Shown in pieces: positions 46,043 through 55,459 of a DNA stretch of 64,000 nt. The notes below the pieces were generated by a model. That model was given only the letters and a program-made list of their open reading frames with translations, did not search any database and was not told the origin of the DNA. The stretch's first letter is position 1. Every line of letters starts with the position of its first letter. Position numbers and translations under genes: made by a program. This DNA is from Roseovarius aestuarii (lineage in GTDB: Bacteria > Pseudomonadota > Alphaproteobacteria > Rhodobacterales > Rhodobacteraceae): the NCBI GenBank assembly GCA_027214255.1, contig JAPWHL010000002.1, positions 1-64,000 of the forward strand, written 5' to 3'.

Positions 46043-46236
46043 TGTACTGACCATCTTCATCTTTCCTTAAATACCTGTTCCGGCCGCCCAACTCTGCGCC
46101 ATGATCAGCTTTTTTCGCTTTTCGCCGCCGCCTGCGCGCATTGCTTCTTTTATCCCGCCGCATCAGCGTTTAGATATGGCAGGTGAAATTCCCGGGGTTG
46201 CCATTTCACTGACCCCGAGACAGGGAGAAAGTTACT

Positions 46237-46458
46237 ATGCTGAACAATATCGGACTTCCCGGCATTCTGCTGATCGCAGTCGTCGTTCTGGTGCTTTTCG
46301 GGCGGGGCAAGATCTCGTCGTTGATGGGCGAAGTGGGCAAGGGCATCACATCGTTCAAAAAGGGCATTAACGACGGCACCAAAGAGCTGGAAGAAGAGTC
46401 CAAGGACGCAGAAGCGTCCATGCAGGACGTGACACCTGCCGACAAAGACAAGGTCTGA
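46237..46458 (+). CDS. tatA: Sec-independent protein translocase subunit TatA
   Basis: A 73-residue protein with an N-terminal membrane helix ([20 protein letters not shown]) followed by the FGRGKI hinge and the amphipathic helix [17 protein letters not shown], then an acidic, hydrophilic tail. This is the pore-forming component of the twin-arginine export system. GGGAGAAAG lies just before the ATG. It is the first gene of tatABC and 7 bases separate it from tatB. Confidence 0.95.
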   Translation: MLNNIGLPGILLIAVVVLVLFGRGKISSLMGEVGKGITSFKKGINDGTKELEEESKDAEASMQDVTPADKDKV

Positions 46459-46465
46459 CATTTAA

Positions 46466-47143
46466 ATGTTCGATTTGGGGTGGACCGAGCTATTGCTGAT
46501 CGGCACCGTGGCGCTCATCGTAGTGGGCCCCAAGGATTTGCCGGGCATGTTTCGTACCGTGGGTAAATTCGTGGGCAAGGCCAAAGGCATGGCGCGCGAA
46601 TTTTCCAAGGCAATGAATGATGCTGCCGATGAATCCGGTGTTCGCGATGTAACCGACACGTTGCGCAAGGCCACCAATCCGGTGGGCAGCGCGATGGACG
46701 AGGTGCGCAAGTCAGCCACCAGTTTCACTCAGGCGACACAGGACGCAGGGAAGCCCAAGGATAAACCGGACGCACCCAAAGCCGCCGAGTCAGGCTTGTC
46801 AACCGAACGTCAGGCCGAGATTGACGCGATCCGCAAGAAAACGAGTGAGACCGCTCTGGCCCGTCAGAGCGCGGAAAAAGCGGCCGCCGAGGCCGCATCC
46901 GACACCACCACACAGGATGGTGCCAAAAAACCTGCCCCGCGCAAGGCCGCTGCTCCGAAAACTGCCAAGAAACCGGCGCCAGCGCCACGTAAAACCGCTG
47001 CTGCCAAGACCACTACCTCAAAGGCGGCGACAGCTAAGAAACCAGCGGCAAGCAAACCGGCGACCAAACGCGCCAGCAAGCCGCGCACCACCGCCAAAGG
47101 CCCCTCTGCCAAGCAGAGCCAGACACCTGAAAGCAAGGCATGA
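46466..47143 (+). CDS. tatB: Sec-independent protein translocase subunit TatB with long basic tail
   Basis: A 225-residue protein. [20 protein letters not shown] and the [20 protein letters not shown] segment are the diagnostic TatB helix, hinge and amphipathic helix. After about residue 130 the tail is a low-complexity Ala/Lys/Pro/Thr region that looks like histone H1 tails, longer and more basic than in enteric TatB. TatB forms with TatC the receptor for twin-arginine signal peptides. Its stop overlaps the tatC ATG. Confidence 0.93.
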   Translation: MFDLGWTELLLIGTVALIVVGPKDLPGMFRTVGKFVGKAKGMAREFSKAMNDAADESGVRDVTDTLRKATNPVGSAMDEVRKSATSFTQATQDAGKPKDKPDAPKAAESGLSTERQAEIDAIRKKTSETALARQSAEKAAAEAASDTTTQDGAKKPAPRKAAAPKTAKKPAPAPRKTAAAKTTTSKAATAKKPAASKPATKRASKPRTTAKGPSAKQSQTPESKA

Positions 47144-48066
47144 CTCAGAGTGATGAACTGGAAGACAGCAGCGCGCCATTGATTGAACATCTGGCCGAAT
47201 TACGTACGCGGCTGATCCATTCAGTGGTTTACTTCCTGATCGGCATGGTCATCTGTTTTACCGTTGCCACGCCGATTTTCAATTTTCTTACGGCGCCGCT
47301 ATGTTCGGTTCTGGCCGAGCGTGGACAGGATTGCGACCTGATCTTTATCTCGCCCCAAGAGGGTTTTTTCGTTGCGATCAAGGTCTCCGTTCTGGGCGGG
47401 TTCATCTTGGCATTTCCCTTTATTGCCAATCAGATGTGGCGATTTGTAGCGCCGGGGTTGTATAAATCCGAACAGGGAGCGTTCCTGCCGTTTCTGATCG
47501 CATCACCCTTCATGTTCATCCTCGGGGCCAGCTTTGCCTTCTTTGTGGTCACGCCGTTGGCCTATGATTTCTTCCTTGGCTTCCAACAATTCGGTGGTCC
47601 GGGAGAAGCTGTGGAGGGTGTCGAATCTGCAGCCCCGCTCAGCGTGGTGTTCCAAGGCTCGGCCCAGGAATATCTGAACCTGACTATCAAATTTATCGTG
47701 GCATTTGGGCTGTGCTTTCAATTGCCGGTCTTGTTGACCTTGATGGGCAAGGCCGGACTGGTCAGTGCGGAGGGCCTGCGCAGTGTGCGCAAATATGCCG
47801 TGGTCGGCATTCTGGTGCTGGCCGCGCTGGTCACGCCACCTGACGTCGTCACACAGGTGATTTTGTTCGTCGTGGTTTACGGTCTTTACGAAATATCCAT
47901 TCAGCTGGTGCAGCGGGTTGAACGCAAGCGCGAGGCCAAGTTGCGTGCAGAAGGCCTTTGGTTTGACGACGAAGATGAAATGAGCCCCGACACGGGTGAA
48001 GATGAGACGCCTGAAGCACATCCCGAGGACGAAGAGGGTGACGTAGATCAAGGACCGCGCACGTGA
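47140..48066 (+). CDS. tatC: Sec-independent protein translocase subunit TatC
   Basis: A 308-residue polytopic protein with six membrane helices. The N-terminal [20 protein letters not shown] is the signature that contacts the twin-arginine peptide; the family block [13 protein letters not shown] and [20 protein letters not shown] follow. An acidic C-terminal tail of about 40 residues (rich in Asp and Glu) extends past the last helix. The start ATG overlaps the tatB stop and its stop overlaps the next GTG, so all four genes are one operon. Confidence 0.97.
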   Translation: MTQSDELEDSSAPLIEHLAELRTRLIHSVVYFLIGMVICFTVATPIFNFLTAPLCSVLAERGQDCDLIFISPQEGFFVAIKVSVLGGFILAFPFIANQMWRFVAPGLYKSEQGAFLPFLIASPFMFILGASFAFFVVTPLAYDFFLGFQQFGGPGEAVEGVESAAPLSVVFQGSAQEYLNLTIKFIVAFGLCFQLPVLLTLMGKAGLVSAEGLRSVRKYAVVGILVLAALVTPPDVVTQVILFVVVYGLYEISIQLVQRVERKREAKLRAEGLWFDDEDEMSPDTGEDETPEAHPEDEEGDVDQGPRT

Positions 48067-48920
48067 CGATTGAACTTGAAACGGACCCGTTGAACCGTAT
48101 CGCCGCCGCGTTGGAACGTATCAGCCCCCCGCCGCAACCGGCGCCGGATGTGGATGCTGCGGATGCGTTTGTCTGGCATGTCTCACCCGACCGTCTGGTG
48201 CCCGTGCGACATGTTGCGCGGGTGGATATGGATTTGTTGGTCGGGGTTGATCGTTCCCGCGATACGCTGCTGAGCAATACGATGCAATTCGCGCGCGGTC
48301 TTCCGGCCAACAACGCTTTGCTCTGGGGCGCGCGCGGCATGGGGAAATCCAGCCTGGTCAAGGCCGTGCATGCGGCGGTTGTCGATCAGGGCCTGCCGCT
48401 GAAGATTGTCGAGCTGCAACGCGAGGACCTGACCAGCGTGACCCGTTTGTTGGCGCTTCTTCGCGCTTCGGAGGCGCGGTTTGTGTTGTTTTGTGATGAC
48501 CTTAGCTTTGGCCATGATGATCAGCATTACAAATCACTTAAGGCCGTTCTGGATGGTGGTATCGAGGGGCGGCCCGAGAATGTGATTTTCTACGCAACGT
48601 CCAATCGCCGTCATTTGATGCCGCGCGATATGATCGAAAACGAACGCAGCAGCGCTATCAACCCCTCTGAGGCGGTCGAAGAGAAAGTCTCTCTGTCGGA
48701 CCGATTTGGTCTGTGGCTGGGCTTTCATGCCTGTGATCAGGATGGTTATCTGGCAATGATTGACGGGTATTGCACCGCCTTTGGAATAGAGATTGCCCCT
48801 GATATTTTGCGCGCCGAAGCTATTGAATGGCAGGCGACGCGCGGTGGGCGCTCAGGACGCGTGGCGTGGCAATTCGTGACGGATTTGGCCGGGCGGCACG
48901 GGATTGCGATTCCCGGCTGA
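48063..48920 (+). CDS. DUF815-family AAA ATPase
   Basis: A 285-residue P-loop ATPase. LLWGARGMGKSSLVKAV is the Walker A near residue 83, FVLFCDDLSFG the Walker B-like segment, and YATSNRRHLMPRDM sensor 1 of AAA proteins. The ERSSAINPSEAVEEKVSLSD stretch is typical of DUF815. Function is unknown. It starts at GTG (48063) inside the tatC stop, so it is translated with the Tat operon; a Tat role is inferred only from context. Confidence 0.8.
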   Translation: MTIELETDPLNRIAAALERISPPPQPAPDVDAADAFVWHVSPDRLVPVRHVARVDMDLLVGVDRSRDTLLSNTMQFARGLPANNALLWGARGMGKSSLVKAVHAAVVDQGLPLKIVELQREDLTSVTRLLALLRASEARFVLFCDDLSFGHDDQHYKSLKAVLDGGIEGRPENVIFYATSNRRHLMPRDMIENERSSAINPSEAVEEKVSLSDRFGLWLGFHACDQDGYLAMIDGYCTAFGIEIAPDILRAEAIEWQATRGGRSGRVAWQFVTDLAGRHGIAIPG

Positions 48921-48980
48921 CGCTGCGTGCGGAGCAGGGCACAGTCATAGGTATTTTTAGAATGGTGAAAACAGGGCAAA

Positions 48981-49000
48981 GCGCCCCTGTTGAGGGGCGC
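48981..49000. terminator. Strong hairpin between convergent genes
   Basis: GCGCCCCT and AGGGGCGC pair perfectly around GTTG, giving an 8-bp GC stem. It starts eight bases past the NlpD-like stop on the minus strand, where a T-rich stretch (TTTGCCCTGTTTTC) follows. It likely ends transcription of the minus-strand gene and possibly of the convergent tat operon. Confidence 0.65.
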
Positions 49001-49007
49001 CCCTGAC

Positions 49008-50216
49008 TTACTGGGTCAGATAGGGGACAGGGTCCAAGCTATCGAAACCGTCGCGCACTTCGAAATGGACTGCAGCCGCGCCGGTTGACGGGATCTTGGC
49101 CAAGGATTGGCCGCGCCGCACGCTGTCACCGGTTTTGACGGCAACATCAGTGACATTTGAATAGACAGTCAGCAGGTTGTTGGCGTGTTTGATGACGATA
49201 ATGGGCGTCCCTTTGGTGTCTTTGGTGATCGCGGCGACAACCCCCGAATCTGCGGCTTTGACGGGGGTGCCTGCGGGGGCACCGATATCTATGCCGTCGT
49301 TGCGGCCCTTGGAATAGGCGCGCACGATATCGCCGCGTACGGGATAGCTCATCCGGGTCTTGGGTGTGGTTTTCGAAGTTTGTTGATTGCCCAAGTTGGG
49401 CGTATCCACGGCTTTGGGCTTGGTTGCGGCGGCGGTGTCGTCCTTGGGAAGTGGTTGTGCGGCACTGGGAGGTTCGGGCGTGGGCGAGCCGACACCGGGT
49501 GGTTCGGTGGCGGGCACATCCGAGGCATCAAAGCGCTCCTGAGTTTCACCGGGCAAGGCGACGGGGATCAGCAGGTATTGATCTTCGCGTACGGCAAAGT
49601 CCGATCCCAGTCCGTTCCATTCTGCAAGGCTGCGAATAGAGACGTTGTAGAGGCGCGCAATCGTATAGGCACTTTCACCGCGCGCAACCTTGTGGCGGAC
49701 CGGTTGGACGCCCGTCTGATTACTGTTCTTGATGGCGGGTTGAGATGTGTTGGTCGGCGCAGGGGCCAGCGTACTGGTCTGGACCTGCTGAGAGTCTGCG
49801 CGGTTGATTGCCCCCTCGGCGATGGAGGAAATATCAACGCCTGTCGGGCGAATGGGGCCTCCTGCGGGCTCGGCCACACGGGCGGGCAGGGCGATGACCT
49901 CGCCCCGTCGCAGCGGATCGTCGGGCTGGATCGCATTATAGCGGGCCAGTTCATTTGCATCCACACCGATCCGAGCGGCCAGCGAACTGAGCGTGTCGCC
50001 ACGCCGTGCCACGGCCACCTGATAGCCGGGATACGAGATGATGCCGCGCGAATCCGGTGTGGGCCGCGAAGCTGTTGCCTGACGTGCCGCATCGGCGGTG
50101 TCCAGCCCATTGCCGATACCACCCCGCAGATCAAAGTCCATCGTATCACTACAAGCCGCCAGAGACATCAAAAGAGCGCCTGCGATCAGCGGAAGGGGGC
50201 GATTGGGCAAAGTCAT
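49008..50216 (-). CDS. NlpD-like lipoprotein with LysM and degenerate LytM (M23) domains
   Basis: A 402-residue exported lipoprotein: a signal peptide ends with the lipobox LAAC (Cys22). Two LysM domains (around residues 66-112 and 175-220) would bind peptidoglycan, a Pro/Thr-rich linker follows, and a C-terminal M23 fold lies at about 295-402. The first metal ligand is lost (NDGIDIGAPAG where active enzymes have His), whereas HFEVR remains, as in NlpD and EnvC activators. It probably activates an amidase in cell separation. Start at 50216 (MTLPNRP) is preferred. It lies just downstream of pcm-surE. Confidence 0.85.
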   Translation of the reverse strand: MTLPNRPLPLIAGALLMSLAACSDTMDFDLRGGIGNGLDTADAARQATASRPTPDSRGIISYPGYQVAVARRGDTLSSLAARIGVDANELARYNAIQPDDPLRRGEVIALPARVAEPAGGPIRPTGVDISSIAEGAINRADSQQVQTSTLAPAPTNTSQPAIKNSNQTGVQPVRHKVARGESAYTIARLYNVSIRSLAEWNGLGSDFAVREDQYLLIPVALPGETQERFDASDVPATEPPGVGSPTPEPPSAAQPLPKDDTAAATKPKAVDTPNLGNQQTSKTTPKTRMSYPVRGDIVRAYSKGRNDGIDIGAPAGTPVKAADSGVVAAITKDTKGTPIIVIKHANNLLTVYSNVTDVAVKTGDSVRRGQSLAKIPSTGAAAVHFEVRDGFDSLDPVPYLTQ

Positions 50217-50284
50217 CTCGAGTTTATCCTCTTGCACATGTGCCCCTTTGTGTCCGGGGCTTATCGGTAAATCGTCAACAATCG

Positions 50285-50941
50285 TTACACAGTGTCCCGG
50301 CCCAGCCCCTCGACCAGAGGGACAAAACGCACCGGGCGCAGTTCGTCATAGTCAAAGCCGCGATGCGTGCGCGTCACGCGGATCAGGCTTTGTACCGCAT
50401 CGGACTGACCGACGGGTACCACCATGATACCCCCGATCTTTAGCTGCGCCAAGAGCGGGCCGGGCGGGTCTTCGGCGGCGGCGGTCACCAAGATGCGGTC
50501 GAACGGGGCCTGATCGGGCAAACCAAAGCTGCCATCGGCGGTAAAGGCGGTGATGTTGTTCAGATCAAGCGTGCGAAAGATCTTGTTTGCCTCGCTGACC
50601 AGGCGCTTGTGGCGATCCACTGTATAGATCCGGCGCGCCAGCAAGCTGAGGATCGCGGCCTGATAGCCTGACCCGGTGCCGACCTCCAGAACCTTGTCGC
50701 GCGCACTGACCTTTAGGGCCTGTGTCATCAAGCCCACCACCGATGGCTGGCTGATGGTTTGGCCACAGGCGATGGGCAGGGGCATGTCCTCATAGGCGCG
50801 ATCGGCGAAATAGCCCCGAATGAAAGGACCACGGTCGATCGCTTCCATGGCAGAGAGCACACGACTGTCGGTGACGCCTTTGCTGCGCAGGGCATAGAGG
50901 AACTGCATCTTGCGTTCCGCGATGGGGCCTGCGTCACTCAT
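50285..50941 (-). CDS. pcm: Protein-L-isoaspartate O-methyltransferase
   Basis: A 218-residue SAM-dependent methyltransferase that starts repair of isoaspartyl residues. [19 protein letters not shown] is the substrate-site block, [16 protein letters not shown] motif I for SAM, and [14 protein letters not shown] the post-motif. Length and order are canonical. Its ATG overlaps the surE stop, and nlpD-like follows, the same surE-pcm-nlpD order known in gammaproteobacteria. Confidence 0.95.
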   Translation of the reverse strand: MSDAGPIAERKMQFLYALRSKGVTDSRVLSAMEAIDRGPFIRGYFADRAYEDMPLPIACGQTISQPSVVGLMTQALKVSARDKVLEVGTGSGYQAAILSLLARRIYTVDRHKRLVSEANKIFRTLDLNNITAFTADGSFGLPDQAPFDRILVTAAAEDPPGPLLAQLKIGGIMVVPVGQSDAVQSLIRVTRTHRGFDYDELRPVRFVPLVEGLGRDTV

Positions 50942-51720
50942 TCAATGGCTTTCAACGGCTCCAGCACGTCATGGGCCGTCAAATCCGCGCGCATTGGCGT
51001 GACCGAAATATACCCCTCAAGGTTGACTGATGCATCTGATCCGGGGCTGGTGGGTTGTTGTTGCGGCGCACCAGTAACCCACAGGAATTGCCGTCCCGAC
51101 GGGGATTGAACAGGTCTGACGCCAAACCCCATATCGCGCCGGAATCCCTGGCGTGCGACGCGCAACCCTTTGACCTTGGCACCGGGCACCGGGGGAAAAT
51201 TGACGTTGTAGAAGATGCCGTAGTCGTCGCTGGCCCATACACCTTTATCCAGCAGGCGCTGGATGGTGGACAGGCCATGGTGTCGTGCGGCCTCGAACGT
51301 GTCGTCTAGGTCTTTGTTTTCGGGGCCATAATACTGGCTCAGCGCGATGGCTGGCACGCCTTGTAACGCGGCCTCCATCGCGGCGCCGACCGTGCCAGAG
51401 TAGACGGCGTTTTCGGCCGAATTGTTACCCCGGTTGACGCCGGACAGCACGAGATCGGGACGCGCGTCGATCATGATGCTGTGTAATGCGGCCAGAACAC
51501 AGTCAGCCGGGCTGCCTTGCACGGCATAGCGCCGCTCGCGCATCTGATTGACCATCATCGGCTGGGTATAGGAAATGCAGTGGCCGACGCCGGATTGTTC
51601 AAACGCGGGGGCCACGGTCCAGACCTCGCCGTCCGGTCCGGCCAACTCTTCGGCGATACCTTGCAGCACCTCCAACCCCGGTGCGTTGATCCCGTCGTCA
51701 TTGGTGATGAGAATGCGCAT
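50938..51720 (-). CDS. surE: 5'/3'-nucleotidase SurE
   Basis: A 260-residue metal-dependent nucleoside monophosphatase. [16 protein letters not shown] carries the DD metal ligands; [20 protein letters not shown] and VNFPP are the other conserved blocks. It salvages nucleotides under stress. First gene of a surE-pcm-nlpD-like set on the minus strand. Confidence 0.95.
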   Translation of the reverse strand: MRILITNDDGINAPGLEVLQGIAEELAGPDGEVWTVAPAFEQSGVGHCISYTQPMMVNQMRERRYAVQGSPADCVLAALHSIMIDARPDLVLSGVNRGNNSAENAVYSGTVGAAMEAALQGVPAIALSQYYGPENKDLDDTFEAARHHGLSTIQRLLDKGVWASDDYGIFYNVNFPPVPGAKVKGLRVARQGFRRDMGFGVRPVQSPSGRQFLWVTGAPQQQPTSPGSDASVNLEGYISVTPMRADLTAHDVLEPLKAIE

Positions 51721-51938
51721 GATCGCCCTTTGACTTTGTGAGTGCCCCCTCTCTATCGGGCGCGACGGGGGCGGGCAAGAGTCTGAACGGATGTGGAGGC
51801 ATACATGGCTTGTTCTGGGGCAAAAACACCCCTAAAGCCACGTTGGCTGGTTCCTCATTCTAGGGGATTTTCCCAAACATCCAACTTGGATGGCAACAAA
51901 CGTTTGGCCGGTTGGCACAGTTAAAAGGACATCTCACC

Positions 51939-52172
51939 ATGAGCACGCGGCGATTGACCACGGCATTCGAAGTTTCAGGATCGGTGCTGGCGATGGCCTA
52001 TGCGCTTTTGATCGCATCTAACACGGGCAACGAAGTGCTGGGGTTTTCGCTATTGCTGTTATCGTCGGGGTTATTTGCGGGATGGGCCCTGATCGACAAG
52101 CGTTGGACGTTTCTGTTACTTCAGGGGTTTTATGCCACATCTGCCGTCATCGGTCTGATCCGCTGGGCGTAA
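51939..52172 (+). CDS. Small membrane protein (CBU_0592-like)
   Basis: A 77-residue protein with two to three hydrophobic helices (VLAMAYALLIAS, LGFSLLLLSSGLFAGWAL and FYATSAVIGLI). The length and helix layout are similar to small CBU_0592-type inner membrane proteins, but this is a tentative match. The ATG at 51939 has AAGGA nine bases upstream, which favours it over the longer frame from 51912. It is divergent from surE and convergent with the SDR gene. Function unknown. Confidence 0.65.
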   Translation: MSTRRLTTAFEVSGSVLAMAYALLIASNTGNEVLGFSLLLLSSGLFAGWALIDKRWTFLLLQGFYATSAVIGLIRWA

Positions 52173-52179
52173 ACGCGCC

Positions 52180-52833
52180 TTAACCGATTAAACCCAACAG
52201 GCGGCGCGCCTCGCTGCGCGTGTCGGTTAGATCGCTGCGATCCTCGCCGGGATAGAACCGCGCACGGGTTGCTGTCGGCATCGGCGCTGGCGTGTGGATA
52301 TGCACATGGGGGCCGTGGCGCGCGGTTTCGGCCTGCCACGAACGCGCCAGCGCAATCTGTGCGGCTTTGGTTGCGCCATAAGCGCCCAGAAATTTTTCGC
52401 CCGCGCGGTCGTCCTGAAAGAACATCGCATGACCAGATGTCCCCAAAAGCGGTGCGATAAACGGAATCAGGCAGCCCATGGTCGTCACATTCACGGCAAC
52501 CGATTTATCCCAGTCCTTCAAATCCATATGCGAGGCTGGCGTCAGGGGGGCCGCATGCACGGCAGTATGTGCCCAAAGAGAAATCCCGCCCCACCGGTCA
52601 TGGATAGAGCGGCACAGCTGGGCCATTGCATCGCGGTTGGTGATGTCCATCGGGGCCAAGGTGGCACTGTGCCCGGCGGCCTGAATGCGGTCATCCAGTT
52701 CTTCCAGCGCACCTGTCGTGCGGGCCACGGCGACAATATGGTGGGATGCGGCCAGTTCTTCGGCCAAGGCGGCACCGAGGCCGCGAGACGCGCCCGTGAT
52801 CAAGGCGACTTGAGTTTGTGCATCAGTGTTCAT
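52180..52833 (-). CDS. SDR-family NAD(P)-dependent oxidoreductase
   Basis: A 217-residue Rossmann-fold protein. VALITGASRGLGAALAEELA is the cofactor loop. The NAG region is replaced by LWAHTAVHAAPLTP and the YxxxK element reads YGATKAAQIALARSW, so the catalytic Tyr and Lys are present. The start at 52831-52833 (MNTDAQTQ) is chosen as the family-like N-terminus. Substrate is not evident. It follows the PilP-like small gene on the same strand with a 186-base gap. Confidence 0.8.
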   Translation of the reverse strand: MNTDAQTQVALITGASRGLGAALAEELAASHHIVAVARTTGALEELDDRIQAAGHSATLAPMDITNRDAMAQLCRSIHDRWGGISLWAHTAVHAAPLTPASHMDLKDWDKSVAVNVTTMGCLIPFIAPLLGTSGHAMFFQDDRAGEKFLGAYGATKAAQIALARSWQAETARHGPHVHIHTPAPMPTATRARFYPGEDRSDLTDTRSEARRLLGLIG

Positions 52834-53018
52834 AGGGCCTCGCATCCCACCCTTGGAAGGGCAATTCAAGTGCTAAAGCGGATTCAGAAATACCTGCGGC
52901 ACAGATTTTTTGAACCACTTGCGCTATATTGGCGCTACGCATGCTTTGACTGGTGTTGGTGCGCCGTCGAGCACTTTAAACGCTTTGGCACGGGGGGCAC
53001 TGCGGCAAAATGCGCGGC

Positions 53019-53264
53019 TCAGCCGGGCATTTGCAGCACGGTTTGGGCCGATCCATGCCCCAAATAGACCGCCGCGTCGTCTATGGCCGTCACCGTTTGG
53101 GCGCCAATGGTATCTCCGACGCTGACGCGCATAACATCACCATTCTGGCGCAACAGGGCCAGCGCCCCATCCGGCGTTGTCACTGTTCCCAGCAACATCA
53201 GGTCCGAGACATCAGAGCGTGATTGCTTCGTCGTGGGGTGGGCGATCAATTGACGTTCAGCCAT
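53019..53264 (-). CDS. Small conserved protein resembling PilP/GspC-type periplasmic domains
   Basis: An 81-residue protein whose core, LLGTVTTPDGALALLRQNGD followed by VSVGDTIGAQTVTAI, resembles the beta-barrel repeat of PilP and GspC-type proteins (a pattern of L.G.......AL......V..GD......V..I). It has no signal peptide or membrane helix, so the resemblance may only be structural. It lies between purF and an SDR gene on the same strand. It is most safely called a conserved hypothetical. Confidence 0.55.
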   Translation of the reverse strand: MAERQLIAHPTTKQSRSDVSDLMLLGTVTTPDGALALLRQNGDVMRVSVGDTIGAQTVTAIDDAAVYLGHGSAQTVLQMPG

Positions 53265-53332
53265 GGGGCGTTTCCATCCTTACTGCGGTGCAGCGTAGAT
53301 AGGAGCGCCCAAGCGTCGCGCCAAGGTGGGGA

Positions 53333-53364
53333 TTTCCGCTCAGCGCCTTGTTGCTGAGCGGAAA
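53333..53364. terminator. Perfect 12-bp stem-loop just downstream of purF
   Basis: TTTCCGCTCAGC (53333-53344) pairs with GCTGAGCGGAAA (53353-53364) around an 8-base loop. It starts 14 bases past the purF stop on the minus strand. No U-run follows the stem in either direction, but the perfect stem and position strongly suggest a transcript end or an RNA-stabilising element between purF and the downstream small gene. Confidence 0.6.
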
Positions 53365-53378
53365 AGCGCGTCTGAATA

Positions 53379-54857
53379 CTATTCAGCCGCTTTCAATTGA
53401 AACCCTTTTTCCACCTGATCGCTTGGCGTCACCGGATATTCGCCAGAGAAGCAGGCATCGCAATACTGAGGGCAACTATTGTTGCGGCCTTCGGCTTCGC
53501 CGACAGCACGGTACAGACCGTCCAGCGAGATGAACTTGAGACTGTCGACGCCCAGATGGTCGCGCATTTCCTCTTCGCTCATCGTGGCGGCCAGAAGTTT
53601 GTCGCGCTGGGGGGTGTCGACACCGTAAAAACAGGGCCAGGCTGTGGGCGGGCTGGCGATACGGAAGTGGACCTCGGCCGCGCCCGCATCCAGGATCATT
53701 TCCTTGATCTTGCGGCTGGTGGTGCCGCGCACAACACTGTCATCCACCAAAATCACCCGCTTGCCCTTGATCAGAGCACGGTTGACGTTCAGCTTCAGGC
53801 GCACACCCATGTTGCGGATCTGTTCGGTCGGCTCGATGAACGTGCGGCCCATGTATTGGTTGCGGATGATTCCCAAAGCATAGGGAATGCCCGATTCCTG
53901 ACTGTATCCGATTGCGGCAGGCACGCCGGAATCGGGTACAGGACAAACCAGATCGGCTTCGATCGGGTTCTCGCGCGCCAGTTCCACACCGATTTGACTG
54001 CGCGTTTCATAAACGCTGCGCGCGCCAATGATGCTGTCAGGGCGGCTGAAATAGACATGCTCGAAAATACAAAAGCGCGATTTCTGACGACGGAAGGGAA
54101 AGTGGCTTTCGACATTGCCGCCACTGATCACGACCATTTCGCCCGGCTCGACCTCGCGGATGTATTTCGCACCGATGATATCCAGCGCGCAGGTCTCAGA
54201 GCTCAGCACCCAGCCATCGGCGACCTGACCCAGAACCAGCGGGCGCACCCCCAAGGGGTCGCGCACACCGATCATCTTGGTGCGGGTCATGGCCACGATG
54301 GAAAACGCGCCTTCGACCCGGCGCAGCGCATCTTCCATCCGGCTGGGAATATTGCGTTGCAGGCTGCGGGCCATCAAGTGAATGATACATTCACTGTCCG
54401 AGCTGGACTGAAAAATGCTGCCGCGTTCGATCAGCTCTTTGCGCAGCGCATCAGCGTTGGTGATATTGCCATTATGCGCAATCGCAGCGCCGCCCATCGC
54501 AAATTCGCCAAAAAACGGCTGTACGTCGCGCAGGGCCGGGGCCTTTCCGCCCGAGGTCGAATAGCGCACATGACCAATAGCCAGTTCACCAGGCAAGGTT
54601 TCCATCAGGCTTTGCTTGGTAAAGTTGTCCCGCACATAGCCAAACCGGCGCGCGCTGTTGAACCCTTCGTCGGGCGCATAGCTGACAATGCCGCCAGCCT
54701 CCTGACCACGGTGTTGCAGGGCGTGCAGGCCAAGGGCGACAAAATTGGCGGCATCTGTCACGCCAATCACGCCAAAGACGCCGCATTCCTCCTTTAGCTT
54801 ATCCTCGTCACCCGCATCGCGCAGGTAAGAGGTGTCAAAAGGATGGGCAGGGGGCAT
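53379..54857 (-). CDS. purF: Amidophosphoribosyltransferase
   Basis: A 492-residue enzyme for the first committed step of purine synthesis (PRPP plus glutamine to phosphoribosylamine). The glutaminase nucleophile is Cys25 in EECGVFGVIG, exposed after propeptide removal; RYSTSGGKA and HNGNITNA follow. The C-terminal domain has the PRPP loop VILVDDSVVRGTTSRKI. The start at 54855-54857 (MPPAHPFD) is preferred; the open frame runs 24 codons further. It lies in a minus-strand run with radA, cvpA and a YdcZ-like gene; cvpA-purF linkage is also seen in enterobacteria. Confidence 0.97.
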   Translation of the reverse strand: MPPAHPFDTSYLRDAGDEDKLKEECGVFGVIGVTDAANFVALGLHALQHRGQEAGGIVSYAPDEGFNSARRFGYVRDNFTKQSLMETLPGELAIGHVRYSTSGGKAPALRDVQPFFGEFAMGGAAIAHNGNITNADALRKELIERGSIFQSSSDSECIIHLMARSLQRNIPSRMEDALRRVEGAFSIVAMTRTKMIGVRDPLGVRPLVLGQVADGWVLSSETCALDIIGAKYIREVEPGEMVVISGGNVESHFPFRRQKSRFCIFEHVYFSRPDSIIGARSVYETRSQIGVELARENPIEADLVCPVPDSGVPAAIGYSQESGIPYALGIIRNQYMGRTFIEPTEQIRNMGVRLKLNVNRALIKGKRVILVDDSVVRGTTSRKIKEMILDAGAAEVHFRIASPPTAWPCFYGVDTPQRDKLLAATMSEEEMRDHLGVDSLKFISLDGLYRAVGEAEGRNNSCPQYCDACFSGEYPVTPSDQVEKGFQLKAAE

Positions 54858-55009
54858 GATTTTGGACAAGAGAGAGACGCTCCGAATCCGATTTATGTGA
54901 TCGCCTACACATAGGCGGGATGTCTGCACATGTCACGGCATGATCTGGTCATTTGTAACAGCAAACGTGAGAGTAACCTATCAGGTGACACCTGTGGGGC
55001 CCAAATAAA

Positions 55010-55456
55010 CTATAACCGCGACAGAACAACCCCTGCGGCGACCAAACCCACCGCCATCAGGCGCGTCGGGCTGATCGATATTTGCGTCAGGCCAAATGCT
55101 CCGAAGTAATCCAAGGCCAGCGCCGCGATCAACTGGCCCAGAATGACAAGTGTCGTCATGGTCAGCACACCAAGAATAGGCACGGCCCAAAGTGAGGCAA
55201 AAACGAACGCAGCCCCCATCGTGCCCCCTATCAACAACCAGATAGGAACGGCCCCAACGCGCAATAGGCGCGGGCCGTCACCGATAAGCAGCGTGATTGC
55301 CAGTAACAGGATAAAGCCAACACCAAATGAAATCGTCGCCGCACCGACCGGGCTGCCGATTGCGCGTCCCAGTGCCGCGTTGATGGGGGCCTGTATGGCC
55401 ACCAGAACGCCCGTTCCCACCAGAGCAAGCGCCGCAACAATGAATTGATTGTTCAT
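55010..55456 (-). CDS. DMT-superfamily transporter (YdcZ/DUF606-like)
   Basis: A 148-residue membrane protein with five hydrophobic segments. AALALVGTGVLVAIQAPINA and LGRAIGSPVGAATISFGVG are typical of DUF606 half-length transporters, which usually work as dimers. Substrate is unknown. It begins three bases after the cvpA stop, on the same strand, so it is probably co-transcribed with cvpA. Confidence 0.8.
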   Translation of the reverse strand: MNNQFIVAALALVGTGVLVAIQAPINAALGRAIGSPVGAATISFGVGFILLLAITLLIGDGPRLLRVGAVPIWLLIGGTMGAAFVFASLWAVPILGVLTMTTLVILGQLIAALALDYFGAFGLTQISISPTRLMAVGLVAAGVVLSRL

Positions 55457-55459
55457 CGG

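Noticed and set aside
46101..46370. Open frame overlapping tatA
   Set aside because: It overlaps most of the clear tatA gene in another frame and the product looks random, with no ribosome binding site.
53397..54797. Long open frame antisense to purF
   Set aside because: The purF reading frame on the other strand has every catalytic motif; the antisense product has no recognisable family features.
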